Below, in pieces: positions 1-5,679 of a stretch of 5,679 bases of DNA (positions are counted from its first letter, which is position 1; every line of letters starts with the position of its first letter). This stretch comes from Alphaproteobacteria bacterium. Lineage in GTDB: Bacteria; Pseudomonadota; Alphaproteobacteria; UBA3830. Location: contig BNWJ01000090.1 in NCBI GenBank assembly GCA_025998735.1, positions 1 to 5,679 of the forward strand. The letters run 5' to 3'. Position numbers and translations under genes: made by a program. The notes below the pieces were generated by a model. The model was given only the letters and a program-made list of their open reading frames with translations. It was not told the DNA's origin and did no database searches.

Positions 1-147
1 ATTGCTGCTCCGTGTAGTCAAGGCACAGGCTGCGCAATCAGCCAAATTAGCTAACGCCCTAACATCAACTTGAGATTGCAGCCTCTTCATCAAATCTTCT
101 TCTATGACTTTTGCTAAACCTGCAACCTCTCCTGTTTTTAGTCTCAT
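1..147 (-). CDS. Transposase N-terminus (probable IS4 family), cut by the window edge
   Basis: An open frame starts at ATG 147-145 and runs 49 codons without a stop off the left edge, so only the N-terminus is visible. The peptide begins MRLKTGEVAGLAKVIEEDLM and continues with a stretch ending LADCAACALTTRSSN. IS4/IS10-type transposases have a similar N-terminal helix, with an Arg/Leu-rich segment, then 'LaxLaxaaL', then a Ser/Thr-rich turn before the 'LPR' region. The resemblance is by eye and the catalytic DDE residues lie outside the window. A strong-looking extended -10 promoter sits 34 bp upstream, which fits an active insertion sequence transcribing its own transposase. No clear terminal inverted repeat could be fixed in 209-323. 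It could instead be an unrelated small helical protein, but the promoter and the repeat-rich surroundings favour a mobile element. Confidence 0.5.
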   Translation of the reverse strand, partial: MRLKTGEVAGLAKVIEEDLMKRLQSQVDVRALANLADCAACALTTRSSN

Positions 148-180
148 CTAAAACTCCAATTATCTCTAAAAATTATTGGA

Positions 181-208
181 ATTATAGCATATTTTTAACT
201 ATTGTAAA
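181..208 (-). promoter_or_regulatory. Sigma-70 promoter for the transposase fragment
   Basis: On the minus strand TTTACA (208-203) is followed after 16 bp by a perfect TATAAT (186-181). The TG one base before the -10 makes it an extended -10 element (TGCTATAAT). The expected transcription start is near 174, leaving a leader of about 27 nt before ATG 147. This is the best sigma-70 match in the window. It was read from sequence alone. Confidence 0.65.
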
Positions 209-323
209 AACTCACGGGGTGGTAAGGTCTGACTCAAAATAGAAACATATTTTCAGCACGACATTGTTGACGCTGAGCAGCGGGAGAGGTGGCATGGGGA
301 TCCGCATTCTCTCAATCTAGATT

Positions 324-344
324 GGTTATCAGGATTGTCTTTAT
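324..344. repeat. 21-bp direct repeat, copy 1 (overlaps relE stop)
   Basis: The plus-strand word starting GGTTATCAGGATTGTC is identical over 21 bp to 1290-1310, in the same orientation. On the minus strand it begins one base before the relE stop codon, so relE ends in TAA followed by AGACAATCCTGATAACC. The flanking bases of the two copies differ. It is not palindromic, so it is not a terminator hairpin. Confidence 0.75.
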
Positions 345-628
345 CTGTTGATCAATCGTCTATCTAGGACTTGGTATATTTTTCCTCTGGTACCAATCGC
401 AAGTACTTTTACAGTTTTTAGCTTTTCCTCTATTTCGTAAACGATTCTGTAATCGCCCACACGCAGCCTGAACAACCCTTGATACATTTTCCCACTTAAT
501 GGCTTAAAATCGTACGGACGCTCTTTCAGGCGACTTTCTATGGCGTTTCTAATTGAACTTAGCAGATGTTTTGGTATTTTTTTAATATCATCCAGGATTT
601 TTTCTTCATAGATTATCTCATAACTCAT
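341..628 (-). CDS. relE: RelE/ParE-family toxin (putative mRNA interferase)
   Basis: This is a 95-aa toxin of a type II toxin-antitoxin pair. RelE relatives bind the ribosomal A site and cut mRNA; ParE relatives poison gyrase, and sequence alone does not fully separate them. The core PLSGKMYQGLFRLRVGDYR (43-61) followed by IVYEI (62-66) and VLAIGTRGKIYQ (75-86) is the family signature. Arg61, Arg81 and Tyr85 fall where E. coli RelE has Arg61, Arg81 and Tyr87, and Arg54/Arg56 replace its Lys52/Lys54, so RNase activity is plausible. Length is normal and the frame is intact. The start is ATG 628-626, 8 nt after a GGAG (640-637) inside the antitoxin gene. It overlaps the antitoxin by 11 bp, which implies translational coupling. 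Its stop codon lies inside a 21-bp repeat shared with a second gene. Confidence 0.85.
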   Translation of the reverse strand: MSYEIIYEEKILDDIKKIPKHLLSSIRNAIESRLKERPYDFKPLSGKMYQGLFRLRVGDYRIVYEIEEKLKTVKVLAIGTRGKIYQVLDRRLINR

Positions 629-848
629 CAGCTTTTCTCCAGAAATCCTCAGACGATAGATATTTTGAGTTTTCTGAATTTAATCTTTCTAAAGCTATAT
701 CACCTAATTTTTTATCTTCCCAATCTTCTAATGCATTTTGTGCCAATTCCAAGATAGCCCTAGATAAACTGATTTTTTTATGCACGGCGTATGACTTGAA
801 CTCTTGGTAATCAAAATCTTTAGAAAAATTGATGATTGCTCTTTTCAT
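618..848 (-). CDS. relB: RelB/RHH-type antitoxin (DUF6290-like)
   Basis: This 76-aa antitoxin is expected to neutralise the adjacent RelE-type toxin and repress the operon. The N-terminal strand MKRAIINFSK followed by helices (KKISLSRAILELAQNALED, residues 24-42) suits a ribbon-helix-helix DNA-binding domain. The acidic and aromatic C-terminal tail (to FWRKADEL) suits a toxin-wrapping segment. I place the start at ATG 848-846, because GGGGA (861-857) stands 8 nt upstream. The frame is open to an ATG at 884, but that one has no ribosome-binding site and lies upstream of the predicted transcription start. The gene ends in TGA inside the toxin gene (11-bp overlap), the usual antitoxin-first order. 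The symbol is a family-level label. The exact antitoxin family is less certain than the toxin's. Confidence 0.78.
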   Translation of the reverse strand: MKRAIINFSKDFDYQEFKSYAVHKKISLSRAILELAQNALEDWEDKKLGDIALERLNSENSKYLSSEDFWRKADEL

Positions 849-874
849 TTGCGTAATCCCCACATCGACAAGGC

Positions 875-913
875 AGTGTATCATATAAAATTGAAGATTT
901 CAACTTTATACAC
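875..913 (-). promoter_or_regulatory. Promoter and palindromic operator of the toxin-antitoxin operon
   Basis: On the minus strand TTGAAA (903-898) and TACACT (880-875) are 17 bp apart, and TG before the -10 extends it. The promoter lies inside nested inverted repeats. The outer arms are GTGTAT (876-881) and ATACAC (908-913). The inner arms are AAAATTGAA (887-895) and TTCAACTTT (899-907), 8 of 9 paired around GAT. The arms cover both the -35 and the -10, so a bound ribbon-helix-helix antitoxin would block RNA polymerase, the standard autoregulation of such operons. The expected start is near 868, some 20 nt before the antitoxin ATG. Confidence 0.65.
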
Positions 914-1289
914 AATCAAAAGGAAATGTTCTTAACACCCCAGGAGTTCTGCGATGCTCTGATTTTTGAGTTGATCTATAGAAAAAATGCGCCGCAAGTC
1001 TCTCTCCACCAGGTACCATAATATCAGAAAATGATAAAATTTCCGTTAATGGTTGAAAATTTTTGTGATTTTGGCGATTTTTAACGTTTTTGTGGGAAAA
1101 TGGCATCTGGTGGAAGAGGTCCTGCGTGCATCGGGAAATCCCAAAACTCGAAAATTTCAGGGTTTCTACAAACTGCTGGGGTGGCAAGGGAAATGTTGGA
1201 TTTCCTTTCTTCTGGATTTGATATTACGACACTACGCTTGTAAAGTGGGGACGAAAACGATGCAATTCTAAAGCGGCTTTGTTGTAAAG
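914..1289. other. Gene-free stretch with no supported coding region
   Basis: About 380 bp between the TA operator and the DUF2442 relic. Open frames of 72-100 codons exist on both strands, but they overlap each other, have low-complexity or odd composition, lack convincing ribosome-binding sites and match no family I recognise. The stretch contains an imperfect inverted repeat (993-1126). Near its end is GGCTTTGTTG (1275-1284), which resembles the tips of some IS5/IS6-type insertion sequences, though no partner end was found. It is most likely decayed mobile or intergenic DNA. Confidence 0.5.
993..1126. repeat. Imperfect inverted repeat with AT-rich centre (possible MITE-like unit or large hairpin)
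   Basis: The arms are 993-1018 and 1101-1126. The best-paired core is TCCACCAGGTACCA (1005-1018) against TGGCATCTGGTGGA (1101-1114), with 12 of 14 complementary. The full 26-nt arms match at 18 positions ungapped, and several mismatches are G:T-type. The AT-rich centre holds a smaller hairpin, TATCA (1022-1026) with TGATA (1032-1036) around GAAAA. No flanking target duplication was found. Confidence 0.4.
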
Positions 1290-1310
1290 GGTTATCAGGA
1301 TTGTCTTTAT
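1290..1310. repeat. 21-bp direct repeat, copy 2 (overlaps stop of DUF2442 relic)
   Basis: Exact copy of 324-344, in the same orientation and 966 bp away. On the minus strand it supplies the TAA (1309-1307) that ends the DUF2442-like frame, exactly as the other copy supplies the relE stop. A GGCTTTGTTG motif lies just before it on the plus strand (1275-1284). Confidence 0.75.
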
Positions 1311-1501
1311 TGGTTTTCCACGTTTTTTCCATCAGTCGGAACGCTATCTCTATATAACATCTCCGGACAAAGATCGATGTCATCGTTTCAAACTACTGTT
1401 CCATATTCTGCATGAGCCTTGTTAAACAAAGACGGATTTTTAAGAGAAGAAAACACTTCATCGTCTAAAATTTGGAGTCCATAATCTGATTCCCATCTCA
1501 C
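1307..1501 (-). pseudogene. DUF2442-family gene remnant with in-frame TGA
   Basis: Reading the minus strand in one frame gives ...LQILDDEVFSSLKNPSLFNK, then AHAEYGTVV, a TGA (1390-1388), then NDDIDLCPEMLYRDSVPTDG and a TAA at 1309-1307. This matches the C-terminal half of DUF2442 proteins, where 'F..LK(D/N)P..F', 'G(T/Y)G..W(N/P)' and 'D(I/L)(D/S)..P..LY' are typical. The stop stands where the family has Trp, so a TGG-to-TGA change is the simplest reading. The frame is open upstream to a GTG at 1501-1499. However, from 1470 upward the DNA belongs to a repeat found elsewhere in the window, so the true N-terminus appears to have been replaced. DUF2442 genes are often paired with DUF4160 in putative toxin-antitoxin-like modules; no partner is visible here. 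It is probably non-functional. Confidence 0.65.
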
Positions 1502-1536
1502 TTACTCTCTGTTCGCACGTGTCGTTTGTCCACATT
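1470..1536 (-). repeat. Diverged relic copy of the right-edge structured element
   Basis: On the minus strand, 1516-1470 aligns with plus-strand 5464-5512. GCGAACAGAGAG, TGAGA, GAATCAGAT and GACTCCAAAT are identical blocks, separated by a few substitutions and one 2-base gap. An AATGTGGA block (1536-1529) also matches 5452-5459, with about 8 extra bases between blocks here. Similarity stops abruptly at 1470, where the DUF2442 remnant begins. It is therefore best read as a truncated piece of the same dispersed element, fused to the dead gene. Confidence 0.65.
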
Positions 1537-1552
1537 ATTGGGTAACAATTCC

Positions 1553-3565
1553 TTAGATCTTTCCCTCGAGAATCTGATGGGAAGAGCCTTCCAATTCTTT
1601 TTCGTGGATTGATTCAAACCAACCACCAAGTATCCTAGACAGAAACTTCTCAGTTATCGCCAAATATGATATGGAATTCGGTTCGCGCTGGAAGCCGTGT
1701 CCCTCGTCTGGATATAGAACATACACAACATCCAGGCCGTTTTTCTTCATGGCAGCGACCATTTGATCAGACTCAGACGTATTCACTCGAGGATCATGTT
1801 CTCCCTGAAATATAATAAGTGGTTTCTTGATGTTTTTTATTTTGGTAATTGGAGAATTGGCCAGCAGCTCCGCTCGCCCTGCTTCTGTGCGAGGATCACC
1901 GGCACATCTATACCAACCCACCATATAAGGAATCCAGTAGGGAGGAACTTTTTTGAACATCGTTATCCAATTTGATGGACCAACCACATCGACTCCGCAG
2001 CAAAATACGTCTGGAGTATAGGCTAGTCCCGCTAACGTCGAATATCCGCCGAAACTTCCTCCCATGATTGCAATTTGTTTTCTGTCTGCGATTTTGTTTG
2101 CTATCGCCCAATTGACGCCATCTATTATATCATTGCGAACCTTATCGAGATTATGGTCGATGGCATTGGTAAAAGCTTTACCAAATCCAGTGGATCCTCT
2201 GTAATTTACCTGCAAAACAGAATACCCACGATTGGCCAATAACTGCGCCGTCTTATCAAAACCAAAACTATCGCGCATCCACGGGCCACCATGAACATAC
2301 ACAATTATTTTTGATGGACAGCCTTCTTTAAAATCAAACGCTTTCGTGAGATAGCAAACCAAATCAAGTCCATCCCGTGATTTTACAACAACCGGAGTCA
2401 TCTCCTGCAGCTGGTATTTGTCCAGCTCCGGTTGGGAGGCGAATAAATATTTCAGCGACAATGGGCGATTGTTTTTCTCGTCCCTTCTGTATAGATAGTA
2501 TTTTGTCGACATGGTTGGACTGGAAAATGCTACCATCCAGATATTATTCGGATCATTTTTCTCCAATATTTTTATGGTTGCGCCTTCGGATTTTGATTTT
2601 AAATACTCCATGTCCTTTGCAACAGACGGATCCAGAACAAAAATCTCAGGCTTTAGATAATTGACGATGACTGCTCTCGGAGCATGAGTATTTGGGTCAG
2701 TGTCAACAGAACTTATGTCAGCCAAATCGCCAGCATAAAGCACTTTGGATGTCTTATTTTCTAAAACGTAGGCTACAAGTGCGTTTTTATCTCTTCCGGC
2801 TGAATCTAGCCCATAAAGAATCTTGCAATCTGAACTGAAAAATAACGGATTACTGCTTTTGGTATCTTCATATGGCACTTTTTTGAATGATTCGAACTTA
2901 CCATTGCGCAACTCATATAGCTCATGACTTCCATCCTGTAGAATCTTAGTGGCGATTCTCAGTTTCAAATCCGAATCGAAGATAAAATTAACATACACTC
3001 TATTCTTAAAAACCAGATCGATTTTTCCGGTGATAATGTTAACACGATAGGCATCAAACCATTGCGGATTCTCTTTATTGCAGGAAATTATAACGTCGTG
3101 TGGATATTTCTTGCTTATTTTCTTCGGAGATGATTTTGCTCCCTTGAAAGGAGTCAGATTTTTTGATTTTCCAGTAACAACGTCGAGACAATAAATTTGA
3201 TAATTCTCATCTCCATTTTCATCCTGTGGCACTAGGATATGATTCCCGGTGAACATCCATACCAACCCAATCTCGTTTAGACCACGAGAAGGTCTTACGG
3301 AAAACTTATTCAACAATTTGCCGGATAAATCCGCAACGCGAACTTCAAGCTGATCACCTTTCCGAGCCGCATAGGCAATTTTATCTCCCGAATGATTCAG
3401 GGAAACGCAAAAACGATCCGGTTTCGCAAGCAAAACCTTCCGCGGAATTAAGGTATTTGCAGAATTCTTTTTTGCAGTGGAATCGGATTTCGCTTTATTA
3501 GACACGTGTGCATCACATGCGACAGCAAAGGACAATAGACTAATACATATTATTTTTTTAAACAT
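1553..3565 (-). CDS. S9-family serine peptidase (prolyl oligopeptidase / acylaminoacyl-peptidase type), probably exported
   Basis: This is a complete 670-aa protein. S9 enzymes cleave short peptides, often after proline or from blocked N-termini, using an N-terminal beta-propeller that gates an alpha/beta-hydrolase domain. Residues about 45-385 look propeller-like. The C-terminal part carries HGGPW (425-429, oxyanion region), NYRGSTGFG (454-462), the nucleophile in GGSFGGY (Ser504), the acid in GEHDPRVN (Asp591) and the base in DEGHGF (His623), so the triad is intact. The start is ATG 3565, with AGGTG 8 nt upstream; an in-frame TTG at 3589 would add eight residues before the signal. The N-terminus MFKKIICISLLSFAVAC is a signal peptide. 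The AVAC could be a lipobox with Cys17 lipidated, although Ala at -3 is not ideal, so simple secretion to the periplasm is also possible. Substrate unknown; probably peptide scavenging. No terminator was seen after the gene. Confidence 0.9.
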   Translation of the reverse strand: MFKKIICISLLSFAVACDAHVSNKAKSDSTAKKNSANTLIPRKVLLAKPDRFCVSLNHSGDKIAYAARKGDQLEVRVADLSGKLLNKFSVRPSRGLNEIGLVWMFTGNHILVPQDENGDENYQIYCLDVVTGKSKNLTPFKGAKSSPKKISKKYPHDVIISCNKENPQWFDAYRVNIITGKIDLVFKNRVYVNFIFDSDLKLRIATKILQDGSHELYELRNGKFESFKKVPYEDTKSSNPLFFSSDCKILYGLDSAGRDKNALVAYVLENKTSKVLYAGDLADISSVDTDPNTHAPRAVIVNYLKPEIFVLDPSVAKDMEYLKSKSEGATIKILEKNDPNNIWMVAFSSPTMSTKYYLYRRDEKNNRPLSLKYLFASQPELDKYQLQEMTPVVVKSRDGLDLVCYLTKAFDFKEGCPSKIIVYVHGGPWMRDSFGFDKTAQLLANRGYSVLQVNYRGSTGFGKAFTNAIDHNLDKVRNDIIDGVNWAIANKIADRKQIAIMGGSFGGYSTLAGLAYTPDVFCCGVDVVGPSNWITMFKKVPPYWIPYMVGWYRCAGDPRTEAGRAELLANSPITKIKNIKKPLIIFQGEHDPRVNTSESDQMVAAMKKNGLDVVYVLYPDEGHGFQREPNSISYLAITEKFLSRILGGWFESIHEKELEGSSHQILEGKI

Positions 3566-3573
3566 TTTAAATA

Positions 3574-3578
3574 CACCT
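3574..3578 (-). promoter_or_regulatory. Ribosome-binding site that fixes the peptidase start
   Basis: AGGTG on the minus strand lies 8 nt before ATG 3565. It falls inside the eight extra codons that a TTG start at 3589 would give, and the TTG has no comparable site. The ATG choice also puts the signal peptide at the very N-terminus. Confidence 0.6.
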
Positions 3579-3867
3579 ACACAATCCAAGCAGTTCTAAC
3601 ATACCTTGTAAGCAGAATCTAGTACACGCAGAAGAGCTACCAAAATCCAGAAAAAAATCCATATGGTGAAGCTGCAAAATAGTAAACGCCTATGGAGCAA
3701 TCACTTGCCACCTTTTTGAGCATTTTGGACACCTCGTATTTGCAATTCTTGGCGAGGTCGAGAATCCAGGAAATCCTTGGAACACTGGATTCTCGCCACG
3801 ATGCGCTTGCAGAAATGGCGAATGTAGTGCGCGACTCCATGGAAACTTCACCATAACACTATGTTTT
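3579..3867. other. Intergenic spacer between rho and the peptidase gene
   Basis: About 290 bp with no supported gene. A 67-codon minus-strand frame (3840-3637) runs through it, but it is translated repeat-like DNA with no ribosome-binding site or recognisable family. The segment around 3751-3797 resembles the 'ctggattctcgcc' palindromes scattered between genes in many proteobacteria, in degraded form. No T-run terminator for rho and no clear promoter for the peptidase could be identified. Confidence 0.5.
3759..3795. repeat. Perfect 11-bp inverted repeat (hairpin) downstream of rho
   Basis: CGAGAATCCAG (3759-3769) and CTGGATTCTCG (3785-3795) are exact complements around a 15-nt loop. A second GGCGAG just upstream (3751-3756) offers alternative pairing with CTCGCC (3792-3797). 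It lies 73 bp past the rho stop. No T-tract follows on either strand, so it is not a classical intrinsic terminator. It may protect the rho mRNA 3' end or be a remnant of a dispersed palindromic repeat. Confidence 0.6.
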
Positions 3868-5124
3868 TTATTGGTTCATTGTATTAAAGAAATCGTCGTT
3901 ACATTTTGATGTTTTCATTTTATTCAGGAGGAATTCCATGCCGTCGGATGTTCCCATTGGCATGAGCACGCGTCGTAGCACCCACATTTTGGACAGGATG
4001 TTCCTATCCACCAGTAATTCTTCCTTTCTAGTTCCGGATTTTGTTATGTCGATGGCCGGGAAAGTCCTTTTATCTGCTAGCTTTCTATCCAACACGATTT
4101 CTGCGTTGCCGGTTCCCTTGAATTCTTCGAAAATGACTTCGTCCATGCGGGATCCAGTTTCCACTAGAGCCGTTCCGATAATTGTGAGTGATCCGCCTTC
4201 TTCTATATTTCTTGCGGCTCCGAATATTCTCTTGGGACGTTGGAGCGCGTTTGCATCCACACCTCCGGTAAGTACTTTTCCGGAAGATGGACACACTGTA
4301 TTGTAGGCGCGTGCCAATCTTGTGATGGAATCCAGCAGGATAACGACATCTTTTTTGTGTTCGACCAATCTTTTGGCTTTTTCTATGACCATTTCGGCCA
4401 CTTGCACGTGTCTTGTGGGAACTTCGTCGAATGTGGAGCTAACGACTTCCCCATGTACGGACCTGCGCATGTCCGTGACTTCTTCCGGACGTTCATCAAT
4501 GAGAAGAACAATGAGATATGCCTCCGGAGAATTGGCGGTTATGGCTCGGGCTATGTTCTGCAACATGACGGTTTTTCCGGTTCTCGGCGGAGCAACAATC
4601 AAGGCCCTCTGTCCTCTGCCTAACGGAGAAATTATTTCGATAACTCGAGTGGTCAGATCTTTTTCGATCGGATTGTCGAACTCCAACGTCAGTTTAGAAT
4701 TCGGATACAATGGCGTAAGGTCATCGAAATTTATGCGATGTTTTGCGACCTCAGTTGAATCACCGTTTACACTATTTATCTTGGAGATGGCGAAATAGCG
4801 TTCCCCTTCCTTCGGCGATCTAATGATTCCCTCCAGAGTATCCCCCGTCTTCAAACTGTATTTGCGAATTTGGGACGGAGAAACGTAGATATCGTCGGAT
4901 CCGGCCATGTAATTAGCTTCCGGAGATCTCAGAAAACCGAATCCGTCCTGCAGAACCTCCAACACACCCTCACCGATGATCTCGATGTCATTTTCCGCAA
5001 GTTTTTTGAGTATTGCGAACATCATATCTTGCCGCTTGAGTGTGGCGGCATTTTCTATTTCTAAACTCTCAGCGAATGCTAGTAACTCAGCAGGCATCTT
5101 CGTTTTTATATCTTTTAAACGCAT
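3868..5124 (-). CDS. rho: Transcription termination factor Rho
   Basis: This is a complete 418-aa Rho, an RNA-dependent ATPase and hexameric helicase that ends transcription in the cytoplasm. The N-terminal helical domain (1-47) is followed by the RNA-binding cold-shock fold with RNP1 DGFGFLRS (60-67). The ATPase core has Walker A APPRTGKT (178-185), catalytic Glu211 in [13 protein letters not shown], Walker B ending in Asp265 ([16 protein letters not shown]), the Q-loop [15 protein letters not shown] (280-294) and arginine finger Arg366 (SGTRKEELL). These positions coincide with E. coli Rho (419 aa), so nothing essential is missing. The conservative RTG in Walker A (E. coli KAG) and the wording of the core resemble alphaproteobacterial Rho. 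The start is ATG 5124, preceded by a weak AGAG site. The gene lies 106 bp downstream of tRNA-Phe in the same direction with no terminator between them, so some read-through is likely. No clear promoter of its own was found. Confidence 0.97.
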   Translation of the reverse strand: MRLKDIKTKMPAELLAFAESLEIENAATLKRQDMMFAILKKLAENDIEIIGEGVLEVLQDGFGFLRSPEANYMAGSDDIYVSPSQIRKYSLKTGDTLEGIIRSPKEGERYFAISKINSVNGDSTEVAKHRINFDDLTPLYPNSKLTLEFDNPIEKDLTTRVIEIISPLGRGQRALIVAPPRTGKTVMLQNIARAITANSPEAYLIVLLIDERPEEVTDMRRSVHGEVVSSTFDEVPTRHVQVAEMVIEKAKRLVEHKKDVVILLDSITRLARAYNTVCPSSGKVLTGGVDANALQRPKRIFGAARNIEEGGSLTIIGTALVETGSRMDEVIFEEFKGTGNAEIVLDRKLADKRTFPAIDITKSGTRKEELLVDRNILSKMWVLRRVLMPMGTSDGMEFLLNKMKTSKCNDDFFNTMNQ

Positions 5125-5230
5125 ATCATCTCTTTAAAAATTTTTCGGATAAAACACTAATCGACATACACCGCTACACTTAATTAAGCACACAAACAAT
5201 TACAACAACAGACGTATTTTATTATCAAGA

Positions 5231-5306
<76 letters not shown>

Positions 5307-5323
5307 CAATGTAAGTCTCAGGT

Positions 5324-5353
5324 ATAATATAGATAAATTAATCTCCGTGTCCA
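5324..5353 (-). promoter_or_regulatory. Promoter of tRNA-Phe
   Basis: On the minus strand TGGACA (5353-5348, one mismatch from TTGACA) is followed by TATATT (5331-5326) after 16 bp, or TATTAT (5329-5324) after 18 bp. The expected start near 5317 leaves a short leader before the tRNA 5' end at 5306. No GC-rich stringent discriminator is seen. Confidence 0.5.
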
Positions 5354-5407
5354 GTATTTTTTTTCAAAAATCACAATATTATCCAGTGTTATTCTGCTGG
5401 CGCGAAT

Positions 5408-5679
5408 GTGTATGGAGTTACAATTCGAGAACTATACACGATTTAACTGAGAATGTGGATTGGGCGAACAGAGAGAAAATGAGAGGAGTGAATCAGATCA
5501 TAGACTCCAAATGAAAGAAGAGATTCTGAAGTTTGAAGCTTTTGGAATACAATCGGAGATAGACCGGCCAGGCAGAGTCTAACCAACAGCCTGTAGTTAG
5601 CCTTGGGTACGAAGCGGTGACGCCAGTACTAAGCGTAGGCAAACGAGTGTTAGAGCCGCAAGGTAAACTGAAGCAGGAA
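5408..5679 (+). ncRNA. Structured RNA, candidate 5' part (domain I) of a group II intron, cut by the window edge
   Basis: The stretch has no gene but folds well as plus-strand RNA. Seen directly: GTGTAT (5408-5413) with ATACAC (5434-5439), stacked on AGTT/AACT; GGAGT (5485-5489) with ACTCC (5504-5508); CTAAC (5579-5583) with GTTAG (5596-5600). There is also a three-tier helix GCCT/AGGC (5600-5603, 5637-5640), GTAC/GTAC (5607-5610, 5626-5629) and GCG/CGC (5614-5616, 5621-5623) capped by a GTGA tetraloop. A short GCC/GGT hairpin with a GCAA tetraloop follows at 5655-5664. Two GNRA loops and the 'GGTAAACTGAAGCAGGAA' purine-rich strand are reminiscent of group II intron domain I. Assignment is by appearance: the 5' end is not certain (GTGTA is not the usual GTGYG), and the reverse transcriptase and domain V would lie beyond 5679. 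It could be another structured RNA. Confidence 0.42.
5464..5512 (+). repeat. Full-context copy of the repeat whose relic lies at 1470-1516
   Basis: This 49-bp block pairs as an inverted, diverged copy with 1470-1516. Here it sits inside the structured RNA region and keeps the GGAGT/ACTCC helix. The relic copy has lost the AG and with it that helix, so this copy looks the more intact of the two. Confidence 0.65.

Noticed and set aside
294..307. ATGGGGATCCGCAT near-palindrome
   Set aside because: 14 bp with one mismatched pair, isolated, and easily due to chance.
906..1187. 93-codon minus-strand open frame ending GVLRTFPFDCV
   Set aside because: It overlaps the TA operator at its end, runs through the inverted repeat, has no ribosome-binding site and matches no family I know. 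Frames on both strands compete over the same DNA.
1275..1284. GGCTTTGTTG as an insertion-sequence terminus
   Set aside because: The match is short and I found neither a partner end nor a transposase between plausible borders. Kept only as a note.
1388..1390. TGA read as Trp (code 4)
   Set aside because: rho and the peptidase use TGG for Trp, and the antitoxin uses TGA as its stop, so an alternative code is unlikely.
3637..3840. 67-codon minus-strand open frame between rho and the peptidase
   Set aside because: It reads through the hairpin repeat, has no ribosome-binding site, and its composition resembles translated intergenic repeats.
3938..4798. Several plus-strand frames of 122-158 codons
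   Set aside because: They lie antisense to the intact rho gene and are explained by its codon usage.
5464..5580. Short plus-strand frame through ESDHRLQMKEEILKFEAFG
   Set aside because: No ribosome-binding site, highly charged, and it overlaps RNA helices in a region better explained as structured RNA.

Overview
The window looks like part of a moderately AT-rich alphaproteobacterial chromosome, probably from a host-associated (Holosporales- or Rickettsiales-like) bacterium. This rests on the rho protein, which by eye looks alphaproteobacterial, and on the mix of housekeeping genes with a toxin-antitoxin pair, a transposase fragment, a dead gene and diverged repeats. The lineage is an inference, since no 16S or database comparison was possible. 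The genetic code appears standard: TGG encodes Trp in rho and the peptidase, and TGA ends the antitoxin.

All supported protein genes and the tRNA lie on the minus strand. Read in that direction from the right, the order is: tRNA-Phe(GAA) with its own promoter; a complete rho gene (418 aa, all key motifs at E. coli numbering); a spacer of about 300 bp with a perfect 11-bp hairpin; a complete, probably exported S9-family serine peptidase; a relic zone with a repeat fragment joined to a dead DUF2442-type gene; a gene-free stretch with an imperfect inverted repeat; a type II antitoxin-toxin operon (RHH antitoxin, RelE/ParE toxin) with an operator-promoter; and, at the left edge, the start of a probable IS4-type transposase behind a good promoter.

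The right edge (about 5408-5679, plus strand) holds no gene but has nested helices and two GNRA-capped hairpins. It may be the 5' part (domain I) of a group II intron that continues beyond the window. A 47-49 bp piece of it recurs, diverged and inverted, just downstream of the peptidase at 1470-1516.

A second repeat is an exact 21-bp word that overlaps the stop codons of two unrelated genes, relE (324-344) and the DUF2442 relic (1290-1310). Together these point to repeated insertion and recombination on the left third, next to conserved genes on the right. I see no convincing new multi-gene system. The best leads are the structured RNA with its relic copy, and the shared 21-bp tail on two small genes of toxin-antitoxin type.
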